Shown piece by piece: positions 50,572 to 62,554 of a stretch of 64,000 nt of DNA (positions are counted from its first letter, which is position 1; every line of letters starts with the position of its first letter). The notes beneath the pieces are model-generated. The model did no database searches, had not been told where the DNA came from, and was given only the letters and a program-made list of their open reading frames with translations. Source of the DNA: Azorinus chamasolen (lineage: Eukaryota; Mollusca; Bivalvia; Cardiida; Solecurtidae); NCBI GenBank assembly GCA_963576725.1, contig OY755252.1:24744655-24808654 (forward strand). The letters run 5' to 3'. A program made the translations under genes and the position numbers.

Positions 50572-51333
50572 CGATTGGATTTCTTGCGATATACTTCTTT
50601 CCAGGATATAAACAAATAACTTATGTAATTGTAAGTCATTTTTAAAACATGTTGCAAGTAGGGACTATCACTTTAAATGTGTGCACGGTCCCCTGCAAGG
50701 TGTGTCTATATATGACATACTGTGAATGTAATAACCCAGATATTGCCAGTAGCCTACTCCTGTTAAAACCAAAGTCCTCTAAAGAATAATACACTTCGCT
50801 TTAAGTGTAGATGCCAATTGTCTTTTATCTTCGAGCACCGTGCAATGCGTTTTACATTGATATGATGCATCATTTTCATAGAATAATTGTTTTACACAAA
50901 TCTTCTTCACTGATGTCCAATGAATTAAGAGAATTTACAACATCAGCAATGTTTTCTTAATTCCAATCACATGTGTCAAAACAAGTGCAGCCATCAGCTA
51001 CATAATCCCAGTTTTATTTATCTTTTTCACATTCTATAGTTTGTTTGAATAGCTTCAGCCGCACTTCACTGCAGTCCTTAAATGAGAAGAGGCTGCTGAA
51101 TTTACTAAAGTTAAATCAATAAACGGAAATCATCGGAAAGTTCATTGTTAGGGTACTCTGCATTCAAAATTATACTTCAAAGAAGTTGATAAGTTTCGAC
51201 AAGTTCTTTTTAGCAATATTCACAAGTTCATTTAATGAATCAGAATAGCTGAATCACTATTTCAACATAAATGTATTTAGAGTAGGTTCCACCTCATGTA
51301 CTATTGAGACGAAATAGACGCCGACTTTTATAT
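50572..51333. other. No gene recognised
   Basis: AT-rich DNA with no repeat or coding motif that I recognise. Includes the direct downstream flank of the pearl-like element. Confidence 0.5.
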
Positions 51334-51587
<254 letters not shown>

Positions 51588-53186
51588 CGTTTCTCATTAA
51601 TAGTCTATAAATTCATCATATGCTGTACAAGCTGACACAAATTCATGCCATTATCTAGAAGCATGTTCTAAGACAGTGATTACTAGAATTATTAACCCGT
51701 TATTCCATGAATATTCAATTAAGAAGTAATAAAATCTTGACTGTAGAGTAATATCTAGAGGAGGATCGACTCTGTTTGCAAAAGCGTATGAAGGCGTATT
51801 TATGGGTTTAAAGGTTAAGCATATTTATAATAAGTGTATATCGCTAGTTATAATGAAGTAAATGAACTATTAAGCATGTCTTTGAATATTTAAGGACATT
51901 GGATTGATATAAACAATACATGTTGGCATATATCTTAAGTAAATACATTGGATGATTCGAGTCTGAAGCAGTGCTTTTCTCATGAATGAGAAATATTGAT
52001 TAGAGACTAATTATAACTCCAAATGCAATACTGGGTATCTCAGCGAAGCATTGTGATGTATACTATTTTAGACACTGATTGTGAGCGCTAGGAAAGTTTT
52101 TTTTAAACGTTCAGATAAAAACTGTAAGCTTACGATAATGTTTGCAAAGTTTGTCGTTCACTCATTAGAATTTATGGTGTAACACTCTCTCGAGAAATAT
52201 AATCATAATGTTAAACAGTTTTGATCCTGTTGAGAAACATTTCATTTTATTCTATCCATTTGAAAATATTACAAGAACAACTAATTTTTTCAATTCACGA
52301 TTTTAAATATCAGTATCGCCGCACATTACCTCGACTCAATATAGTGTCTTTTTCAATGTAGAGAATCAAAACGCAGAGTAGAAATATACGGGATATATAG
52401 CAGCTAGCAATGAATAAGGAAAATACAATGTAAAATCATTAAAACCCCCAATTTTATCTAGTTTTTCTCGTATTGTTGTTCATTATTTAGTTTGAAAAGG
52501 AGATTACCCGTGGACGATTTACAGTGTATTCAAGTGCGGTAGTTAACTAGTTTGAGTTTTACTAAAAGAGTGAAACAGAAAAAACACACACACGAAAAAC
52601 ACCCGTTTGTGAGAATAGTATTTAAATGCGAGTCTTGGTGCGTTACTAACCTAGTAGACTGAGGGCCAACTGTACCCTAGGTACCTATATCAATGTATAG
52701 CTTAATATACCCTCTATCGAATGTCACTTGTTGGATGTAACATGGATGCTGATTAAGCTTACAGCATGTGATTGATTATCTGCCCCTGAATTCGTAATAT
52801 TACGTGTTTATGTTTTTGTATACAAGAGGTTATTGAGTCCAAGATGACAAGTTCTCAAACCACATTGCTTACAATTATTATATTTTATGTCGATCAACAT
52901 TTTTGAAAAAGAAAAGATAACTTTGAACTGAAACAGCAATAATGATTTCCCTTGTAACTGTAAAAAAGAAACGACTTAGCCTTAATATACATACAACAAG
53001 CTATTTTTCAGCGGTTAGCTGTCTATGTTCACTTTTGTTCTAGTTTTCCACCAATCAGAAACTATGTTACATTTTAATTTGCATATGACGTTCTAGTATT
53101 TTCTAGTAAACCGTATTTTCATTAGTTAATCCCTTGACTGGCATACAGGCTTTTTATAACGCCTCTACACATGGCCAAACTGAATG
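51588..53186. other. AT-rich DNA with one half palindromic element
   Basis: At about 51757-51800, GAGGAGGATCGACTCTGTTT followed by GCAAAAGCG resembles a right arm of the 38769 family. Otherwise no coding or RNA gene is visible. Confidence 0.5.
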
Positions 53187-53275
53187 TAGGACGTTTCGGC
53201 ATAGGAAGTTTCGCCCCGGATGTTTCGACCCAGGACGTTTTGGCCATCTATTGATTCGGCCTAGGACGTTTCGGC
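53187..53275 (+). repeat. Minisatellite of TAGGACGTTTCGGC-type units
   Basis: Five variants of a ~20-bp motif: TAGGACGTTTCGGC, TAGGAAGTTTCGCC, CGGATGTTTCGACC, CAGGACGTTTTGGCC and CTAGGACGTTTCGGC. It is CpG-rich within AT-rich DNA. The 64-codon frame across it is not gene-like. Confidence 0.8.
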
Positions 53276-54788
53276 AAAAATTGAAAATTTGTATTAAAAA
53301 GCAAAAATTGAATAATCAAAATCATTAAATAACTATCTATATGTTAAATATTGATATGTGGTCCATTTGTTTTGGTTTATACAGATCAGGATATTAGCTA
53401 AGCAGGTGACATATTCACACTTACTCAACCTTGGGTACAATGAGTGATAAAGAGGTGCTTTCAAATACTATAGTCACATTGTTTAGTCATTAAAACAGCC
53501 CCAGACCACATAACACATTACTAACGATTTACTTTCCCATTCAGTTTTGATTTTAGTCTTGGTCCAAACTGTTTTCCACTCACTTTATGCTTTTTGTTTT
53601 CAGTCAAAATGTTGTTTAGTTCAACTTTTGGTGGATTCAATTACATGTACAATACTGTAGTCACATAGTTGTTTATTACCATGACCGGTAAAACAATATG
53701 AATTATTTATTACTTTAGTCATTATCAAAACTAGAGTATATAATACATAAACAATATTACTGAATAAAATTATATAGATCTTTTATCCTGAAAAGGTGTG
53801 GATCAATTTTGACTATTCAATTTTTGGTGTGTCATACTTTATATCAGTTCCTAACCCATTATCGTACTTATCACTTCATGGTAATGATTGCTGAGCATTA
53901 TTGCCAGTTTGCCAAAACCACTATTAAACTTTTAAACATTTATTATCATTTTGCTACCACATCCACTTTGACGAACAGGTAGTTTGCCGAAACCACCATA
54001 ATTCACAGGCAATGCTATAGGAAATAAAGAAGAAATGATGTTTAGTATATTAGAGTAGTGGCATTAATAGTATTAATTACTATCCCCGACCACAGCACCA
54101 ATTAAGGCTCTGGTTATTCGCTCTCTGTGATATAAAGCTACTTACTGAAGGCTATTGTTATGGCTCTATCACCTGGCGCTTTGGATCGAGTAGTAGGTTG
54201 AGATAGCTAACTTTATATTGTTTAAAAAATACATGTATATTCAGTTAATGGTGTCACTAATTATGATGCACACACGTCAATTAATGTGTTGATCCAGGTT
54301 ATAGATAAATACCTTTCTTTAAGTAATTACAACCTCTGCACAAACTAAATTCTGTATGCTTTATTTAAAGTGTATTCAATTAGTTATCTTCATATCAATA
54401 TAAATATACATGCTTTCAAGTAAATTTTCATAATAGGTAAAATGAAGAACTAACTTCAGATAGTTTTAAAAAAATACTTTGACATTGTACATTTTAATAG
54501 TGATTTCCTATAAAAGTAACTTGAATATTTTCATAATTACTTATTCTTCTCCAAGTCATTTCCATTGCATGCTTCTCTGCTAGTATAATTACAAGCAACC
54601 CTTCATAGATCTAGTTCACTGTACTAACAGAATCTCGAAACATTGAAATTAAGTTGGCAGAGATTTAATATCATTATTGTTTTGTACATTATCTCAATAT
54701 TTGAATGCCGCTGAATATCTTTTTAAAAGATATTTCTTGTTTCAGTTATATATGGGAAACATTTTGCATAAGACACTGAATATAATCA
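53276..54788. other. No gene recognised
   Basis: AT-rich, unique-looking sequence without recognisable repeats or coding potential. Confidence 0.5.
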
Positions 54789-55403
54789 TTAGGGACCTGC
54801 ATTGAAAATGCAGGAGCCCATTAGGAATCACATTTTCTGTCCGTATTTCTGTCCATCCGTCCATCTGTCCATCCGTCCATCTGTCCGTCTGTCTGTCCGT
54901 TCGTTAACGCTTTTGATGTGATGCGAAAAGTCAAAACAGTACTTCACATATTGGTTTAATATTAAATACATATGCTTAGTATCATCAGAAGAAGGTGCCT
55001 ATAGTTTTTGTGTTGAACCAGATCACTATGTCTAGAGTTATCTGCCCTTGATTCATCAAAAAATACCATCAAATTTTGTCAACACTTTTGATCTGAAGCT
55101 ACAATTCCAACAGTACTTCACATATTGGTTTCATATTTAGGGCATATTCTCAGTATCACCAGAGGAACACGCTTATAGTTTTCGGGTTGAATCAGATCAA
55201 TACGTCTAGAGTTATCTGCCCTTGATTCATCCAAAATGTCAACACTTGATCTGACGTAATATGTTAAAACAATACTTCACATATTTGGTTCATATTAAGG
55301 GCATATGCTTAGTATTAGGAGAGGAAGACGCCTATAGGTTTTTGGTTGAACAAGATCACGATGTCCAGAGTTATCTGCCCTTGATTTATCAAAAATGCCA
55401 TAT
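54789..55403 (-). mobile_element. Helitron/pearl-like element with three ~160-bp tandem cores
   Basis: On the minus strand the end reads CCTGCATTTTCAATGCAGG (an 8-bp stem hairpin, 54796-54814) then TCCCTAA, i.e. CTAA followed by host T. This fits the CTRR 3' end of Helitrons, although the hairpin-to-CTRR gap is short. Next on the plus strand is a degenerate CCGT/CTGT tetranucleotide tract (54838-54905). Three tandem cores follow, starting near 54906, 55080 and 55240, each with CAGTACTTCACATATTGG-, TATGCTTAGTATCA- and GAGTTATCTGCCCTTGATTC-like blocks. The 5' end is not located. Confidence 0.55.
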
Positions 55404-55876
55404 TCGACAAACGATCATCTGCAGGGACCTCTCTGACCCAGTCAGTTTTCTAGATAATATCTACATCATAAAACAATTTCATAACATATTCATCATTTCT
55501 GATACTGTAACTGTACGTGTCATATTTAATGTGGTCATAATTTATTTCCTATTACTGCACTTTGTCAAATTCTAGGGCAGTTATCTCAGAAATTCTAATG
55601 CTAGTAGATTCTTCTGAATAATATTTATCCAAAAAGATTGCACCGACGACCATTAGATTAGTGCTAGCCGTAAGTGTTATACAACTCTTTGAGAGGCCAC
55701 AATCAGACCTAGAGAACGTACCTTTAGGTTGTTCTGTGGGATTGCAAAAGGGCGCAGATAATAGGAAGAAAATGTAGTGCTATTCTGCCAGGAAGCAGCC
55801 CTAAGGAGATTCATCCAACATGCCGTGATTGAAAAATGCCAGGAAGTGGATAGGACTGAGTCTGAGCTAATAGGAC
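55404..55876. other. No gene recognised
   Basis: Between the tandem-core element and the DIRS relic. CTGCAGGGACC at ~55429 echoes the element's hairpin end and may mark its other terminus, but I cannot confirm it. Confidence 0.4.
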
Positions 55877-56460
55877 CTACTTCTGAGCAGTGGCCCTTCT
55901 GGCCGAAAAGAGATAACAGAAGCGCAATATGTATCTGTCTGCTGGGTGAATCAGGAGATGAAAATATGCATCCGAAAAATCAATGGAAATGCCCCGTTGG
56001 TCCGGTTTGATAGCCAGCCGAATGAAACCGATGGTCTCCATCTTGAAAGTTTGACATTTACGTACTTGTTTAGAGTAGAAAGGTTGATGATCGGTCAAAA
56101 TGCGCTATTTTTCTTTGGGACATGGAATAGACGAGGAATTCTTGTTCAGTATCCTTTCTACTGCTCCTTTTGCGAGAAGCGAGGACCTTGAGTCCGGTGT
56201 GTTTGCATGGTCCGACAACTGATGAATAGGCACCCTGGAAATAGGAGGCTGCCGAACCAGAGGGATATGATAGCCTGCCTGTACAATAGAGAATGGATGG
56301 TCGGATAGGAGTGGTTGCTGAAAGAGCGAGTTCCTAGAGCTGATGCCTCAAAGGGCCAGAACCCCTAGGGTAGGAGCGGGAACAGCTCGGGACCGCCTGC
56401 CCTGAGGTTGGGGAACAGGGACCAGTCTAATGCGGCTCTAGAACCCCCAGGCTTTAACAA
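55877..56460 (-). pseudogene. Relic of a DIRS-type retrotransposon reverse transcriptase
   Basis: Read on the minus strand, the longest intact piece (56098 to 55877) contains FKMETI and then SIDFSDAYFHLLIHP, followed by DRYILRF. This is the arrangement of fingers/palm motifs of DIRS-type reverse transcriptases, which copy element RNA into DNA; the first Asp of SIDFSDAY is a catalytic position. Upstream, in a second open piece at about 56325-56115, GYHIPLV, PPISRVP and KGAVERI match the region before the RT core. The pieces lie in more than one frame: a stop after PKEK, at least two frameshifts and a TGA separate them, and the YxDD part and everything after it are missing. It is therefore a dead fragment. 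Gypsy-type RT is less likely given FKMET and GAVERI. Confidence 0.75.
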
Positions 56461-57147
56461 AACCCATGCTTGATTATTTTTCTCGCTGAGATTCGCCCTA
56501 AAACCAAGTAAATTAACGAATTTTGTGAAGTACTACTTTACATTGCGTAGTACGACTTCCATATCTAATAGCAACAGACTGCAGCATAACTTTAGGCGTG
56601 ACAAAATGACGTCATTTGTTATGACAACCACAAACGTTACGTTTTGGCGTAAACTATAAATAACTGAGTGACTACAAAACAACGTCTTCGGTTAATTAAA
56701 TAGGCTTTTAAAGTGTTTATATGATAAATAGAATTTCATATTCGTGCTAATTAATTATATTAATTTCAATTCATACGGTTGTTGCCTATAGAAATGTTGG
56801 TATAATTCTGTAAGAATTCCATCCCTTGTATTGGTTTTACCCAATCGCGCGTATGAATACACTAGTCACGGGGTGTTCCAGATAAGGATTTCTAGTACGG
56901 CTATTTTTAGTAACTCAGCTTATCTAGCACGGCTGAGAAGCGAGAAAGTTTCGTCTAGGCCTGCCAGCCGAAACATAAGGACACGACAAGGGAGAGATTC
57001 CCGAGACTTGGAGAGATTCGGAAGATCTCCCTGTTCAGAGTAGCTCAAAGGATAAGAGTGAGCCCTTGTGAGTTGGCTTAGGGGCCTAGGGCATATGGAA
57101 GGCGAGAGGAAGGCGGAAAAAGTTTTCAAACTGGAACAATTATGTAC
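56461..57147. other. Unassigned DNA, with a GC-richer patch and a single CRE palindrome
   Basis: AAATGACGTCATTT (56604-56617) is a 14-bp palindrome containing TGACGTCA, outside the satellite. Bases 56830-57120 are noticeably GC-richer than the surroundings and purine-rich (GAGAGATTC, GGCGAGAGGAAGGCGG). They might be another element fragment, but I recognise nothing in them. Confidence 0.4.
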
Positions 57148-58150
57148 ATAGGGAATGTTGTTGTAATTATCATGTGCAAATTTACTTTGTTTTTCATCTT
57201 AAAACCACTTATTGACAAAGTAGTATTTGTAACGTTTTGTGGGGTCATTTTACCCCACCAACCTTCTTTGCTATACTGAAGCAATACTGTGTATCTATGA
57301 AACAGAAAATGAATAAATGAATGACCTGACAACATTTATGTGTCATTTGAAGCCTTTTAATATGAAAACGGAATAAACGTAGTATACTCAATTGCTAAAT
57401 AAGGTAATTTTTTTTAACAATTTAAGCATTTTTTAGATTCTCATTAATATTCATGAATATGCAAATGAGCTCAACACTAGTTTGTTCTCAAGCTGGGACA
57501 ATATTGGTAATAGAGAACGTTGTTGTAATCATCATAAGCCACTTATTGACAAAATAGCATTTGTTACCTATTTGGGGGTCATTTTACCCCACCCACTTTC
57601 TTTGCAATACTGAAGCAATACTGTGGATCTATGGAACAGAAAATGAATAAATAAATGACCTGACAACATTTATGTGTCATTTGAAACTTTTTAATATGAA
57701 ACATGAATTAACATAACATATACTCATTTGCTAAATAAGGTCATGTTTTAACAAATTAGACATTTTTGAGATTCTCATTAATATTCATGAATATGCAAAT
57801 GAGCAAGATAGCACAAGTTTGTGTATAGAGAACGTTGCTATAATTAAAATGTGTAAAGTTATGTTGCCATTCGTCTTAAAACTACTTATTGACGAAATAG
57901 CATTTTTTACATTTTGTGGGGTCATTTTACCCCACCCACTTTCTTTGCTATGATGAAGCAATACTGTGTATCTATGGAACAGAAAATGAATAAATAAATG
58001 ACCTGACAACATTTATGTGTCATTTGAAACGTTTTAATGTGAAAAATGAATAAACATAACATCCTCGTTTGCTACATAAGGTCATATTTCAACAATTTAA
58101 GCAGTTTATTTTAGATTCTCATTAATATTCATGAATATGTAAATGAGAAA
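57148..58150 (+). repeat. Tandem array of three ~315-363-bp units
   Basis: Units start near 57148, 57511 and 57825. Each has GAACGTTGTTGTAAT-like starts, ACTTATTGAC, a GTGGGGT-CATTTT-ACCCCAC hairpin, ACTGAAGCAATACTGTG, ATGACCTGACAACATTTATG, and an end with ATTCTCATTAATATTCATGA to GCAAATGAG. The end contains the 14-bp palindrome ATATTCATGAATAT. The second unit lacks about 50 bp near its start. Short minus-strand frames that recur in the units are by-products. Confidence 0.9.
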
Positions 58151-58644
58151 ATTATGAATAAAAGACGCCTGACATGTAATAAATATATTGTTTTTATTTT
58201 AAAACTAGTTTGGATGTTTTATAAAAAAAATATAAATGATGTTTTTGCATCTTAATGACGCTAATGCTGAAACTTCGAAATGTTGGAGGTTGTCATGGAA
58301 ACAGGCTGGCCATCTGCTTATCCAGCGTCCCCTAACAACCAGAACTTGTTAACATATACCATAAGCTTTAAGAAAATATAGGTGTACAAAAATCCAGCTA
58401 AGAGGGGGGGGATTTCGATTATGGGCCCTGAGCCTATAATAATTTATGTTTTTTTCACAGTCTCAGTTACAGTTAAAATGCGTTTACATAGCCTGTTAAT
58501 TTTAACACAGTGCTAAATACTCAGGGGCCAATAGTGCCTACCGTGCACCCCCACTAGACTTTTTTTATGGTTACCAAAATGTTCAGAAAAGTGTCCTAAA
58601 TCAGAATCGCGAATGTACTCAAACTTAAATTATTTTAGGCTATG
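58151..58644. other. Spacer between two tandem arrays, no gene
   Basis: Contains poly-G (GAGGGGGGG near 58403) and homopolymer T/A runs. No coding signal. Confidence 0.5.
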
Positions 58645-59995
58645 TGTATTTTAACCGTTTCCATGGCAAACCCCCAGTTTTCGTAATGATGACCCATACC
58701 TACAAATTCGCCCATATCACAGCCAGTTTTTGTCCTAAAACTATAAAACTGGTACCAAATAGAAGATAAGACATTGTGCTTTTATTTCTAACTTGTTTTT
58801 AAAATTACCTTATTTGCATACTCATCAATCTTAATGAGAACATTAAAAATTGTAAAAACAGTACAGAATTAACGTAAACCTTTCATATTGACTCCTACAA
58901 ATATCAGAAAATAACTTGAAATGCAGTTTAACATGATGACGAAACCCCCAGGAAACAAAATATCCAATTTGAGGACCATAGCATTAATTTTAAGCACCAT
59001 TTTCACCGTTTCCATGGCAACACCCTAGTTTTCTTAATGATGGTCAGTACCTGCAAACTCGTCCATATCACAGCCAGTTTTGTCCAAAACCTATAAAACT
59101 GGTACCAAATTGGAGATAGGACATTGTGCTTTTATTTCCAGTTCTTTATTACCTTATTTGCATACTCATGGATATTAATGAGAACATTACAATAGTAAAA
59201 ACAATATAGAAATAACGTAAATAATGTAAACTATTCACGTTGTATCCTACAAATATCAGAAAACAATTTCAAATGCAGTTTAACCTGATGACAGTATCCT
59301 CAGAAAATATCAAATTTGAGGACCAAAACTATGAAGGCGACCTCTTAAATCCAGAAATGGAAGGAGAACGTCGGATATCTGTACTATTTCATTTTTGTCG
59401 TACCCTTTATTACTTTTCTACAGTTACTCTGTTTGCAGCTCAATCATTGAGTACACTAGCGATAGGTGGATACAGTATGTTCACTTAAATGTTTTTTCGT
59501 TATACATGCACTTTACCACTGTATTTGCTGTCGCGGTTGTTGTAGATTAGTCGGAGAGGGGATACGTTTATTTACACTGTTTGTCTTTTAGGATGGGGAT
59601 GGAATAAGTGTGAGGTTGGGCGCCCATAAACCGGTTTAACCCCCCAGTGACTTTTGTCACTGACCGTTCCAAGGCGGTACTTCCATCTTCCTCCTATTGT
59701 ATATTTGTTTTGTCTTTGTGCGTCTCTTGTTGTTTTTTCTACTTATGTACATTTGCTGTTCCCTTGTGTTGCTGTTCGGGCGAGTGTTTGTTCTGTATGT
59801 GGTGTTTACTGCATGACTCATTTTTGTACTTTTAACTCTAAGTAACTTTTTAACTGTTTCCATAGTAACCATTCATTTCATTCTGTTCACACAGTTTTGT
59901 TAGTCGACACCTACCTGCAAAAATCTTCCATATCAATGGAAGTTTTTGTGCTAACTGTATAAAACTGGTACCGAATTAAAGCTAAGATAGTGTGA
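58645..59995 (+). repeat. Second tandem array, ~351-bp unit, third copy interrupted
   Basis: CCGTTTCCATGGCAA at 58655 recurs at 59006, and as CTGTTTCCATAGTAA at 59854. Shared blocks are CATATCACAGCCAGTTTTTG, ATAAAACTGGTACCAAAT, GACATTGTGCTTTTATTTC, TTATTTGCATACTCAT, TTAATGAGAACATTA and CTACAAATATCAGAAAA. Copies 1 and 2 are complete. Between copy 2 and the partial copy 3 lies about 490 bp of unrelated sequence (59340-59835). Confidence 0.88.
59340..59835 (+). mobile_element. Probable insertion within the second tandem array
   Basis: Homology to the array stops near CAAATTTGAGGACCA and resumes near TTTTAACTCTAAG. In between is GC-richer sequence containing GGTTGGGCGCCCATAAACCG, an AGTGAC-TTTT-GTCACT hairpin at ~59647-59662, and ACCGTTCCAAGGCGG. 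The block resembles a SINE-like or other short element, but I cannot name it and no clear target duplication is visible. Short open frames (about 60-80 codons) inside it carry no recognisable motif. Confidence 0.5.
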
Positions 59996-61404
59996 TTAGG
60001 CTTAAAGGCTACACTGCACATAAAACAGAAACATTAACAGGCAAAGCATATTTCAGTAATAATGTTCAGCTATGCTTTGTTTTTCAATTTTAAGACATTG
60101 CACGATTTGACAATTTAGAAAAAACCAGATTCATCCATCCAGGCTAACAGTAAAGCAAGAGTAAAAATATTTTTGAAACAATTCCATTATCATTCAACCA
60201 CATCCTGTGGTGTATCCACTACTATGTATAATTTTGTTGAGTAGATTCTAATGAGTGGTCACACCAATGGAACTGTCCAAGAATAAGCATGTAAGCATGT
60301 TGACTACTCCCAAGTGTTGTTGCCTTGAGTCATGCACTTCCCTTGTACATATAACATGAAGGGAAGTTGACGTGTCATGCTTGCATGACTAGTGGTAAAG
60401 CAATTCTTCAACCCGGCATTGCAAATAGTGTATCCCTATATACGTTATCACACAGTAAAGGCTACAAATAATCTAGGTTTTCAAGTTATGTTATGCAAAT
60501 TATTGAAGCAAAAGCATGTGCTAAAGAAAGAGACAACAAGTTATTCAGAACAAGAAGGACATGATGACCCGATATTGCTCAGTAGCACTTGATAGAGATG
60601 AACTAGTCACAACCATCTCCAGAAAATGAAGATCAGAGGGTCATAGTAGTTTCATTATTTTCAACTGAAGATTATACAATTTGTTAAAAAATGCATGGTA
60701 GTCCAAATTAATCAGTTAGAATACTGACGAGGCGATATTATAAAATGAAAAAGGATTCGGCATGTAATGAGTGCAGGGAACATCGTAAAGATGGGCATGA
60801 AAAGTGACGGTCCGATTATTCAAGGGAGCAGTTTCTGACCGTCTGTAATACAGAACTATCACGGAGCTGCTCTTTTTTGTAAACAGGTCAAACATCTACA
60901 AAATATGTATTCGCAGAACAACATTGTGTTTCACTTTCTAAAATGTAATATTAATGCAACAGTACTCAAATGAACTATCAAATCAACTTGTTTATTGGAC
61001 AGCTATCGATAAATCACAAGTCACAAGCATCTCCTGAAATTGAAGATAAGAGGGCCATAGTAGTTTTATGATAGTGATTATAAATTCTCAGTTTGGCCAT
61101 TATACTAAATACCATTCACATTAGATCACCAGTTTTGGAGAAGAAGAATTTTAAAACTTGTTCTATCGTCATATACGGTAGGCGAATGGCTCAATGACCA
61201 GGGGAGTAAATTTACAATCGGCTGAGCGGTCATTCGGACAGAAAGTAGACTATACGTAAATACTTTACTTTTGTTTACTATCACACTGAATAAAGCAGCC
61301 ACCTGCTTAACACTACCTATATTCTTCCAAAACAATACAACACTTCAGTTTATAGGAGAATTAATGTTTAAGAAAATATAAAGGTTATCTAAGCTAAAAA
61401 TATC
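59996..61404. other. No gene; one ~65-bp direct repeat 415 bp apart
   Basis: CTAGTCACAACCATCTCCAG to GGGTCATAGTAGTTT (60606-60652) recurs as CAAGTCACAAGCATCTCCTG to GGGCCATAGTAGTTT (61018-61066). A perfect GTCATGC-TT-GCATGAC hairpin lies at about 60374-60389, and ACTTCCCTT/AAGGGAAGT arms flank 60340-60368. No coding sequence is recognised. Confidence 0.55.
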
Positions 61405-62502
61405 TGTAGTAGTAGTAGTAGTAGAATCAGTAGTCGTAGTAGTAGTAGTAGTAGCAGAAAAAGCAGCAGCAGCAGTAGTAGTAGTAGTAGAAGAAGAAGA
61501 AGACGAAGCAGCTGCAGCAGTTGTAGTAGTAGAAGTAGTAGTAGCAGCAGCAGTTGTGGAAGTATTATTATTATAATTATTATTAGTAGTAGTAGTAGTA
61601 GTAAGTGGTAGTAGTAGTAGTTTTACCAGTAGCAGCAGCGGCAATAGTGGTGGTGGTAGTAGTAGTAGTAGTAATAGTAGTAGTAGTAGTAGTAGTGGTA
61701 GCAGCATTAGTAGTAGTGGTGGTAGTAGTAGTAAGAGATGTTGTAGCATCATCATCATTCGCAGTAGTAGTACCAGTGGTAATAGAAGTTGTAGTAGTTA
61801 TTGTAGTAAGTAGGAGCCGCAGCAATTATAATAGTAGCATTAATTGAAATACTCGTAGTATTACAAGTAGTAGTAGTAGTAATAGTATTAGTAGCAGCAA
61901 CAGCAGTAACACTAGTAATAGTGGTAGTAGTAGTAGTAATAGTAAAGCAGCAGCAGCAGTAGTAGTAGTAGAAGAAGTAGCACCAACAGCAACAGCAGCA
62001 GTTGTAGAAGTAGTAGTAGCATTAGTATTAGTAGCAACAGCAGCAGCAACAACAGCAGCATTTGTAGCAGTAGTAGCAGCACCAGCAAAACAGCTGTTGT
62101 AGTAGTAGTTGCTGTTGTAGTAGGAGCCGCAGCTATAATAATAGTAGATGTTGTTGTTGTATTAGTAGCACTACTATAGTTCGATTTTGACCCGTGAGCT
62201 GTGACCTTTAGGACCTGTAATAGTAGCATAGGTAATAGTAGTAATAGAAGCAGTAGCAGAAGTAGCAGCAATAGTAGTAGTAGTTGTAGTATTAGTAGTT
62301 ATAGCAGGAGAAGCAACAGCAGCGGCAGCAATAGTAGTAGTAATGAAATAGACGTAGTAGTAGTAGTAGTAGTAGTATTAGTATTTAGTAGTAGTTGTAG
62401 TAGTATTAGTATTAGTAATGGTAGCAGAATCAGTCAGCAACAGTAGTAGTAGTAGCAGTAATGGAAGAAGTAGTAGTAGCAGCAGAAGCAACTACGATAG
62501 TC

Positions 62503-62554
<52 letters not shown>

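Noticed and set aside
55777..56010. 77-codon plus-strand frame opposite the DIRS relic
   Set aside because: It lies antisense to the recognisable RT motifs and has no motif of its own.
59240..59488. 82-codon frame with MYPTNIRK-like start
   Set aside because: It begins inside the tandem repeat and runs into the inserted block. No domain and no splice context.
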